Shown here piece after piece: positions 58,171-64,000 of a stretch of DNA of 64,000 bases. Each line of letters opens with the position of its first letter. Within the stretch, counting starts at the first letter, position 1. The stretch lies in assembly GCF_001611795.1 (NCBI RefSeq), contig NZ_CP015098.1, positions 3,968,001-4,032,000 of the forward strand, written 5' to 3'. A model generated the notes under the pieces. The model saw only the letters and a program-made list of their open reading frames with translations. It made no database searches and was not told where the DNA came from. The stretch is from Streptomyces qaidamensis (lineage in GTDB: Bacteria > Actinomycetota > Actinomycetes > Streptomycetales > Streptomycetaceae). A program made the position numbers and the translations under genes.

Positions 58171-60081
58171 TCACAGCTGCGTCGGCTGCCGCTCGGTCAG
58201 GCCGTACTTCTTCGCGATCCCGTTCCACAGCCCGGCCGCCTTGGCCTTCTCCGTGCTGGCGACGCCGCTGGCCCGGTTGCCGGCCTGGGTCTGGCCGGTG
58301 GGCCGGGCCTGGCCCTTCTTGCAGCCCTTCTTGCCGGCGGTCTGGTCGGCCCAGGCCGCGTAGTGGTTGTCGGCCGAGGCGGAGGCCTGCCAGGCCTTGG
58401 TGAGGGCGGTGGTCAGCGCGGCGTGGCCGGGCAGCTCGTCGACCTCGATGCCGGACAGCCGGGTGACCAGCCCGGTGCGCTGCTTGGCCGCGTCACGCAG
58501 GTCCTTGGCGGCCTCGGCGAGGTTGTCGCAGCCCTTGACGTCGGCGACGGCGTTGATCACCATGCTGCGGCTGTTGCCGCTGTCGGCGAGCAGCTTGTCC
58601 AGTTCGACCGCCTGGGCCCGGGCCGGGTCGGCGGACGGGGAGGCGGAGCCGTCCGTCGCGGGTGCGGAGGCGGCCACCGTCTTGTTGTCGCCGCCGTCGT
58701 CGTCACCGCCGCCTCCGCCACCGGCGAGCAGCGCGCCCGCGCCGACGCCGAGGACGGCGATGCCGATGCCGACGGCGGCGATGACGGGGACGCGCGAGCC
58801 GGTACGGCCACCGCGCGACCGGCTTCCGGCGGGCGGGCCCTGGGAAGTGTGGGGAGCGGCGTACGAGGGCTGCGGCCGGGGCTGCTCGATGCGGGGCATC
58901 TGCTGCGTGGCCCCGGCGGGGCTCTCGGCGCCGCCCTGGCTGCGGAAGAGGTTGTCGAACTCGGCGGGCGGCTGCTTGTCCCCGCCGGGCACCGGCGCGA
59001 TGAACTGCGTCGCCTCGGCGTCCGGATGCGAGGCGGCCGGCAGCGGCCCGGCGCCCGCCCCGGCCCGGGGCCCGGTCCCGAGGAACCGCGTCGTCTCGGG
59101 GTCCTCCCCGGAAGGCATCTCGGGCGGCAGTGCCCCCGGGCCCACCGGGGGTATGTACTGCGTCGCCCCCTCGTCGGCGGACGGCGCGACGGGCGGCAGG
59201 TACTGCGTGGCCGCGGCGGCCGCGTCCCCGGCGACGGGCGGTATGTACTGGGTGGCCCCCTCGTCGGCGGGCGCGGGCAGGGGGGCGCCCCCGCCGGTGG
59301 CCCCGTACGCACCGGAGACCGGCGGCAGACCGCCGCCGTACACCTCGGCGCCCGGCTGCGGCTGGGCTCCCCCACCCGGCGGGCCGTACGCGTCGGCGGC
59401 CGGCGGCAGACCGGCCCCGTGCGCACCGGACCCCGGCTGTGGCTGGGCTCCGCCGGCGGCGCCGTAGCCTCCGGCGGAGGACGGCAGTCCGGACTCCTGC
59501 GGATACCCGTACCCGGAGCCTCCCTGCGGCCCCTGCCCGCCCGTTCCCGGCTGCGGCTGTGCGCCGCCCCCGGCCGGGGCGCCGTAGGCGTCGGTGCCCT
59601 GCGGCAGGGTCCCGGAGCCCTCCTGGGCAAGCGGGGCCGCGCCGGGGGCGCCGTACGGGTCGTAGCCGGTGTGGCCGGCGGGCGGCCGGGCCGTGCCGTA
59701 CGGGCCGGGCTCGGCCGGCGGGCCGGCGTAGGGGTTCGGGGGCCGGCCGCCCTCCGGCGGGAGTTCACCCGGGGCCTGGGCGTCCCACGCCGGCGGCTCC
59801 TGCGCACTCCACTGCTGGGGCGGGGACTGCCAGGTCTGGCCCGGCGGCGGGGGCGGGGTCTGCTCCTGGCCGGGGCCCCACGGCTGGCCCCACGTCTGGC
59901 CCTCCGCGGGGGCCGAGGCCTGCGGCCCGCCCGTCGAGGGCGGGACGGGCCGGCGGCCCGGGGCGTCACCCGGTCCGCCCGTCATGCCCGGCAGCAGGGG
60001 TTCGCCACCGTCGGAGGGCAGCACGATGCCTTCGCGCGCGGGGCGCGCCGAGGGCTCCTCGCCCTGTCCACTCTGCGTCAC
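58171..60081 (-). CDS. Proline-rich membrane protein with repeated ATQ(Y/F)(I/L)PPV motifs
   Basis: A 636-residue protein. The N-terminal 420 residues are Pro/Gly/Gln-rich and disordered. Between about 270 and 365 there are at least four copies of ATQ(Y/F)(I/L)xPV plus ETTRFLG and ATQQMPR variants. A single transmembrane helix near 429-455 (PVIAAVGIGIAVLGVGAGALL) is followed by an extracellular Ser/Ala linker and a conserved helical domain with two Cys (DVKGCDNLAEAAKD and GKKGCKKGQ). The Thr-containing repeats look like phospho-Thr/FHA docking sites of kinase substrates; this is inference. GTG start 60081. Confidence 0.75.
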   Translation of the reverse strand: MTQSGQGEEPSARPAREGIVLPSDGGEPLLPGMTGGPGDAPGRRPVPPSTGGPQASAPAEGQTWGQPWGPGQEQTPPPPPGQTWQSPPQQWSAQEPPAWDAQAPGELPPEGGRPPNPYAGPPAEPGPYGTARPPAGHTGYDPYGAPGAAPLAQEGSGTLPQGTDAYGAPAGGGAQPQPGTGGQGPQGGSGYGYPQESGLPSSAGGYGAAGGAQPQPGSGAHGAGLPPAADAYGPPGGGAQPQPGAEVYGGGLPPVSGAYGATGGGAPLPAPADEGATQYIPPVAGDAAAAATQYLPPVAPSADEGATQYIPPVGPGALPPEMPSGEDPETTRFLGTGPRAGAGAGPLPAASHPDAEATQFIAPVPGGDKQPPAEFDNLFRSQGGAESPAGATQQMPRIEQPRPQPSYAAPHTSQGPPAGSRSRGGRTGSRVPVIAAVGIGIAVLGVGAGALLAGGGGGGDDDGGDNKTVAASAPATDGSASPSADPARAQAVELDKLLADSGNSRSMVINAVADVKGCDNLAEAAKDLRDAAKQRTGLVTRLSGIEVDELPGHAALTTALTKAWQASASADNHYAAWADQTAGKKGCKKGQARPTGQTQAGNRASGVASTEKAKAAGLWNGIAKKYGLTERQPTQL

Positions 60082-60282
60082 CGGGACTCCTACTAATGGG
60101 GGACCTTGTGAATCGTCGGGTCACGCTACCGGGTCCCCAGAGCCCCGTGCCACGCAGCACAGGGCCCGACCTCGTGCCCTGTGAGCGCGGTAACACCAGT
60201 GGGTCACGGCACGTTGCCCAGGTCACCTCCTGCGCAGCCGGCAGCCGTTTCCCGCACGTTCACGCATCCGCAGACCCTGTGT

Positions 60283-61668
60283 TCACGCAGCCGCCTGCAG
60301 GTCGAGCCGGGCCCCGAACTCCCTTACCACCGCCTCGTCCCGGTACGGCTCCAGCCGCTGCTGGAAGTCCTCCAGGTACTCGGCGCCCCGGTTGGAGCGC
60401 AGCCCCTCCAGCAGTTCGACGGCCTTCATGCCGGTGTTGCACGCCTCTTCGATCTCCCGCTGCTGCACCTGCGCCGTGGCCAGCAGCACATAGCCGATGG
60501 CCCGGCGGCGCGCCCGCGTCTCGGGATGCCCGGCCAGCGACTCCTGCGCACACCGGGCCGCCGCCTCGGCATGCCCCAGGTCCCGGTGGCAGTGGGCCAA
60601 CTCGTCGGCGAGGTAGGCCTCGTCGAAGTGCGCGATCCACACCGGGTCGTCCCCGGCGGCCGGGTCGGCCGCCTCCAGGGCGCTGACCGCGCGCCCCGCC
60701 GAGGACTGGGCGGCGCGCACGTCGCCCATGAGGGCGTGCCCGCGCGCCTCCGCCGCCAGGAACATCGACTCCGCCCGCGGCGACACGCGCCCCCGCGCCC
60801 CCTCCTGCGCCGCCCGCGCCAACTGCGCGATCTCCCGCGGGTTTCCGAGCTGCGCGGCGAGATGGCTCATGGAGGCCGCGAGGACGTACCCGCCGTAGCC
60901 GCGGTCCCCGGCGGCCTGCGCCAGCCGCAGGGCCTGGATGTAGTAGCGCTGGGCCAGGCCGGGCTGGCCGGTGTCGACGGCCATGTACCCGGCGAGCTCC
61001 GTCAGCCGGGCCACCGCGGCGAACAGGTCCCGCCCGACCGCCTCCCGGTACGACCCCGCCAGCAGCCCCGAGACGACGCTGTTGAGGTAGTGCACGACGA
61101 CCGGCCGCACATGCCCGCTGCCGTACTGGTGGTCGAGATCCACCAGCGCCTGCGTCATGGCATGGACCGCCTGCACGTCGGACTGCCCCACCCGCGGCCC
61201 CGCCGAGCGCGAGACCTGCGCGTCGGGCGTGGAGATCAGCCAGTCCCGGCTGGGCTCGACCAGCGCGGACGCCGCGACGGAGGAACCGGACAGGAAGTCC
61301 CGCCGCCCCACGTCGCTGCGCCACAGCTCGCAGACCTGCTCGATGGCCCCCAGTACCGTCGGCGAGAACTGCAGGCCCACGCCCGAGGCGAGGTTCTTGC
61401 CGTTGGCCATGCCGATCTCGTCGATCGTGACCGTACGGCCGAGTTTGCGGCCCAGCGCCTCGGCGATGATCGCCGGGGCCCGGCCCCGCGGCTGCTGCCC
61501 GCGCAGCCAGCGCGCCACCGACGTCTTGTCGTAGCGCAGGTCGAGGCCGTGCTCGGCACCGCACATGTTGACCCGGCGGGCCAGGCCGGCGTTGGAGCAT
61601 CCGGCTTCCTGGATGAGCGCCTGCAGCCGTTCGTTCGGCTGCCGGGCGACGAGCGGCCTTGCGGCCAT
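60283..61668 (-). CDS. TPR-containing transcriptional regulator-like protein (NsdA-like)
   Basis: A 461-residue protein. The N-terminal 75 residues form an XRE-like helix-turn-helix region (NAGLARRVNMCGAEHGLDLRY; VARWLRGQQPRGRAPAIIAEALG). An RRDFLSGS segment follows near 122, and then a C-terminal array of TPR-like helices (RYYIQALRLAQAAGDRGYGGY; ESMFLAAEARGHALMGDVRAAQ) extends to about 440. The plan is that of Streptomyces regulators such as NsdA that affect development and antibiotic production. No symbol is assigned because orthology cannot be checked here. Confidence 0.8.
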   Translation of the reverse strand: MAARPLVARQPNERLQALIQEAGCSNAGLARRVNMCGAEHGLDLRYDKTSVARWLRGQQPRGRAPAIIAEALGRKLGRTVTIDEIGMANGKNLASGVGLQFSPTVLGAIEQVCELWRSDVGRRDFLSGSSVAASALVEPSRDWLISTPDAQVSRSAGPRVGQSDVQAVHAMTQALVDLDHQYGSGHVRPVVVHYLNSVVSGLLAGSYREAVGRDLFAAVARLTELAGYMAVDTGQPGLAQRYYIQALRLAQAAGDRGYGGYVLAASMSHLAAQLGNPREIAQLARAAQEGARGRVSPRAESMFLAAEARGHALMGDVRAAQSSAGRAVSALEAADPAAGDDPVWIAHFDEAYLADELAHCHRDLGHAEAAARCAQESLAGHPETRARRRAIGYVLLATAQVQQREIEEACNTGMKAVELLEGLRSNRGAEYLEDFQQRLEPYRDEAVVREFGARLDLQAAA

Positions 61669-61959
61669 GGCGTACCCCCTGAGGCTGCGGTGCCTGCCCA
61701 CGCACCGAGTTGACGTGTCTTCCGCGGCCGAACCCCTCACGTCCCGGCGAAAAGATCCGGCCGTGAAGATCAATGCCCCGCCGACCAGGCGAAAATGCGA
61801 AGCATGTGAGGAATGCCGGGGTAACGGCAGTTGCCGGCCCCCCTCGTGGCTACCCAGCTCCGCGACGGGATCCTCCTGCGCGCCCCCGCACATGCACCCA
61901 TGCGCCCCGCGAACAGGGGCGATGCTCTCCCCCGCGCACACGGGTGGGCGTAACCCCTG
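61669..61959. promoter_or_regulatory. Divergent intergenic region upstream of the TPR regulator
   Basis: 291 bases separate the TPR regulator from the primase-like gene. TTGACGTGTC at 61709 and an AT-richer stretch around 61751-61803 (GAAAAGATC, GAAGATCAA, CGAAAATGCGAAG) are likely promoter material. No gene or clear palindrome is recognised. Confidence 0.35.
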
Positions 61960-62637
61960 GTGACGACCAGAGTTGTGTTCATCGTGGAAGAGACGATCGC
62001 GGGCACCGAAGCCGCTCAGATCCCGAAGCAGCGCGGGGAATCGCTGCTGGAGACCGCTGTTCGCTACGCCGAGGAGCGCCACTGGGACGTGTTCCCCGGC
62101 ACCTGGCTGGAAGCCGTCGACGGCAGCCAGCGCTGCTCCTGCGGTGACGCGGCGTGTCCGGCGCCCGGGTCGCACCCGGCGCGCCCGGACTGGGCGACGC
62201 AGGCCACGGGCAGTGCGACGGTCGCGCGACGGATGTGGCAGAAGCAGCCGACCGCGTCGATCCTGCTGCCGACGGGGCGGACGTTCGACGCGATCTCCGT
62301 GCCGGAGACGGCCGGGTTCCTGGCGCTCGCGCGCATGGAGCGGATGGAGCTGACGCTCGGGCCGGTGACGCTCACGCCGGACCGGCGGATGGAGTTCTTC
62401 GTGCTGCCGGGGGCCGGGGTGAAGGTGCCCGATCTGGTGCGGAAGCTGGGGTGGTCGGTGTCGTCGCTGGATCTGGCCGTGCTGGGTGAGGGGGCGTACG
62501 TGGCCGCGCCGCCTACGCGGTTCGGGTCCCGCGGGGCTGTGCAGTGGGCCTGCCGGCCGACTCCGGCGAATCGGTGGCTGCCGGATGCGGAGGAGTTGAT
62601 CTCGCCGTTGGCCTATGCGTGCGGCAGGGATCGGTAG
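61960..62637 (+). CDS. Bifunctional DNA primase/polymerase-like (prim-pol N-terminal) domain protein
   Basis: A protein of about 225 residues related to the N-terminal prim-pol domain. It shows ESLLETAVRYAEERHWDVFPG, a Cys cluster (CSCGDAACPAPGSHPARPDW), then GRTFDAISVPETAG and a barrel with GEGAYVAAPPTRFGSRGAVQW. The catalytic Asp/His pattern of active primases (hhhDhDxxx) is replaced by FDAISVP, so it is probably not a polymerase. Streptomyces encode several such stand-alone proteins of unknown role. The start could be any of the GTGs 61960, 61975 or 61984. Confidence 0.75.
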   Translation: MTTRVVFIVEETIAGTEAAQIPKQRGESLLETAVRYAEERHWDVFPGTWLEAVDGSQRCSCGDAACPAPGSHPARPDWATQATGSATVARRMWQKQPTASILLPTGRTFDAISVPETAGFLALARMERMELTLGPVTLTPDRRMEFFVLPGAGVKVPDLVRKLGWSVSSLDLAVLGEGAYVAAPPTRFGSRGAVQWACRPTPANRWLPDAEELISPLAYACGRDR

Positions 62638-62697
62638 CCGCGCCCGCTGTCCTGCCTGGTTCGCGTTCGCCGGCGGCTGCGGCTTCGTCGTGGTTGA

Positions 62698-62735
62698 TCG
62701 CGCAGTTCCCCGCGCCCCTGAAGCACGCCACCGTA
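62698..62735. repeat. Dispersed intergenic repeat, copy E (reverse orientation)
   Basis: GATCGCGCAGTTCCCCGCGCCCCTGAAG is the reverse complement of the GGGGCGCGGGGAACTGCGCG core found at 43041 and elsewhere. It lies between the primase-like gene and the ABC transporter operon. Confidence 0.6.
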
Positions 62736-62762
62736 GGGTGCAGGGTGACGGAGGGAGGCGCG

Positions 62763-63536
62763 GTGGGATCCAGCGCTGTGCGTGTGCGGGGGCTGTGGAA
62801 GCGGTTCGGGCAGCAGGTCGCTGTCGCCGGGGTCGATCTCGACTTGCCCGCGGGCAAGTTCATCGGGCTCGTCGGGCCGAACGGGGCCGGGAAGACCACC
62901 ACCTTGTCGATGGTGACCGGGCTGCTCAGGCCCGATCACGGGACCGTCGAGGTGGTCGGGCACGACGTGTGGCGGGACCCCGTCGAGGTGAAGGCGCGGA
63001 TCGGGGTGCTGCCGGAGGGGCTGCGGCTCTTCGAACGGCTCTCCGGGCGGGAACTGCTGGCGTATTCCGGGCGGTTGCGCGGACTGCCCGGTGCCGAGGT
63101 CGACAAGCGGGCCACGCAGCTCCTCGACGTCCTCGATCTGGCCGGGGCCCAGCACAAGCTGGTCGTCGACTACTCGACCGGCATGCGCAAGAAGATCGGG
63201 CTCGCCAGCGCTCTCCTCCACAATCCCGAAGTGCTGTTCCTGGACGAGCCGTTCGAGGGGGTGGACCCCGTCTCCGCGCAGACCATCCGCGGCGTCCTGG
63301 AGCGGTACACGGCCTCGGGCGCCACGGTCGTGTTCTCTTCCCACGTCATGGAGCTCGTCGAGTCGCTGTGCGACTGGGTCGCCGTCATGGCCGCCGGGCG
63401 GATCCGTGCCACCGGCACGCTCGCCGAGGTGCGCGGGGACGCTCCCTCGTTGCAGCGGGCGTTCCTCGAACTCGTCGGCGCACAGGGCCGGGACGCCGGG
63501 TCCGATCTCGACTGGCTGGGCGGCGGGGCCCGGTGA
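62763..63536 (+). CDS. ABC transporter ATP-binding protein
   Basis: A 257-residue ATPase. Walker A GPNGAGKTTT near 42-51, Q-loop region GVLPEGLRLFERL, signature YSTGMRKKIGLASAL near 137-151 and Walker B VLFLDEPFEGVD near 158-169 with the switch His in VVFSSHVMEL are all present. It is of the ABC-2/NatA drug-exporter type and is followed by its permease through a GTGA overlap. GTG 62763 follows GGAGGGAGG; GTG 62745 is an alternative. Confidence 0.9.
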   Translation: MGSSAVRVRGLWKRFGQQVAVAGVDLDLPAGKFIGLVGPNGAGKTTTLSMVTGLLRPDHGTVEVVGHDVWRDPVEVKARIGVLPEGLRLFERLSGRELLAYSGRLRGLPGAEVDKRATQLLDVLDLAGAQHKLVVDYSTGMRKKIGLASALLHNPEVLFLDEPFEGVDPVSAQTIRGVLERYTASGATVVFSSHVMELVESLCDWVAVMAAGRIRATGTLAEVRGDAPSLQRAFLELVGAQGRDAGSDLDWLGGGAR

Positions 63537-64000
63537 GCGCCGACGCGATCACCCCCGTCTTCGTGCGGCTGAAGCTGTCGCTGCTGCGCAACGGGCTGCG
63601 GCAGTCCGGCGGGCGGAAGGCCGCCTACATCACCTCGGCCGTCTTCGCCCTGCTGTTCGCCGCGCTCCAGCTGATCGGCCTGATCGCGCTGCGCGGCCAC
63701 GCGCACGCCGAGTCGGTGGTCGTGCTGGCGGTGGCGGTGCTGGGGCTCGGGTGGGCGGTGATGCCGTTGTTCTTCCCCAGCGGTGACGAGACCCTCGACC
63801 CGACCCGGCTGGTGATGCTGCCGCTGCGGCCCCGGCCGCTGGTGCGGGCGCTGCTCACGGCCTCGCTGGTGGGCATCGGGCCGCTGTTCACCCTGTGTCT
63901 GCTGGTCGGCTCCGTCGTCGCGGTGGCGCGGGGCGGGGCGGCGTTCGCCGTCGGTGCCGTCGCCGTCGTCCTCGCGCTGCTGGTGTGCGTGGCGCTCGCG
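63533..64000 (+). CDS. ABC transporter permease, cut by window end
   Basis: The first 156 residues of an integral membrane protein. A cytoplasmic start (ITPVFVRLKLSLLRNGLRQ) leads into four hydrophobic helices (AAYITSAVFALLFAALQLIGL; VVVLAVAVLGLGWAVMPLFF; ALLTASLVGIGPLFTLCLLVG; AFAVGAVAVVLALLVCVAL). It is the membrane partner of the preceding ATPase, translationally coupled to it. The substrate is unknown. Confidence 0.83.
   Translation, partial: MSADAITPVFVRLKLSLLRNGLRQSGGRKAAYITSAVFALLFAALQLIGLIALRGHAHAESVVVLAVAVLGLGWAVMPLFFPSGDETLDPTRLVMLPLRPRPLVRALLTASLVGIGPLFTLCLLVGSVVAVARGGAAFAVGAVAVVLALLVCVALA

Noticed and set aside
1..64000. CRISPR array, insertion sequence, prophage or tRNA/rRNA genes
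   Set aside because: No spaced repeats, transposase-like or phage-structural products, and no RNA gene signatures were found on either strand.

Overview
The window is high-GC actinobacterial DNA with GC-rich third codon positions, many GTG starts and four-base GTGA/ATGA stop-start overlaps. It is a Streptomyces chromosome. The anchor is the afsR / afsS / afsK global regulatory locus: the SARP-STAND-TPR activator AfsR (7827-10883), the small repeat protein AfsS (11102-11278) and the Ser/Thr kinase AfsK with a PQQ-type propeller (18291-20702). Downstream neighbours (ECF sigma factor, STAS protein, EF-hand protein, PurU, a SCO4402-family protein) match the order remembered for the S. coelicolor SCO44xx region.

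Layout: 1-7.6 kb holds two minus-strand catabolic operons (luciferase-like oxidoreductases, amidohydrolases, aldehyde dehydrogenase, SDR). 7.8-11.3 kb is afsR-afsS, followed by a PIN/RHH toxin-antitoxin-like pair. 12-18 kb holds an SMP-30 lactonase, a FadD3-like ligase, an Ltp2/ChsH2-like thiolase-DUF35 pair, an unusual crotonase and an epoxide hydrolase. 18.3-22.4 kb is afsK, a VOC protein (possibly KbpA) and a TetR regulator. 22.4-29.8 kb has an acyl-CoA dehydrogenase, a deazaflavin reductase, a second thiolase-like/DUF35 set, and a pair of SPFH membrane scaffold proteins. 29.8-34 kb holds acetyltransferases, a PdxH/PhzG-like oxidase and a flavin monooxygenase. 34-51.5 kb is a long acyl-CoA catabolic stretch (ADP-forming acyl-CoA synthetase, crotonase, flavin reductase, Zn alcohol dehydrogenase, three acyl-CoA dehydrogenases, SDR, cyclase-family hydrolase, amidohydrolase, AMP-forming ligase), interrupted by an MFS transporter, a GlxA-type regulator and an RsbW-like protein. 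51.7-64 kb is mostly housekeeping and regulatory: EF-hand, STAS, ECF sigma with fused anti-sigma/MDMPI protein, PurU, a lipoprotein solute-binding protein, a proline-rich membrane protein, a TPR regulator, a primase/polymerase-like protein and an ABC transporter cut by the window end.

The most striking feature ties the catabolic genes together. A 15-bp palindrome, CTGACGnnnCGTCAG, occurs 14 times, always in front of catabolic transcription units and often twice in divergent promoters. It looks like the operator of one TetR-type repressor controlling a dispersed CoA-thioester regulon of about 25 genes. The TetR gene at 21740-22387 carries a degenerate copy across its own start codon and is the best local candidate regulator. 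Gene content resembles mycobacterial steroid side-chain and propionate-ring catabolism (alpha/beta acyl-CoA dehydrogenases, Ltp2-ChsH2-like aldolase, FadD3-like ligase), but no ring-opening genes such as KstD, KshA or HsaC are present, so the substrate is unknown. No rRNA, tRNA, CRISPR array, insertion sequence or prophage was recognised.
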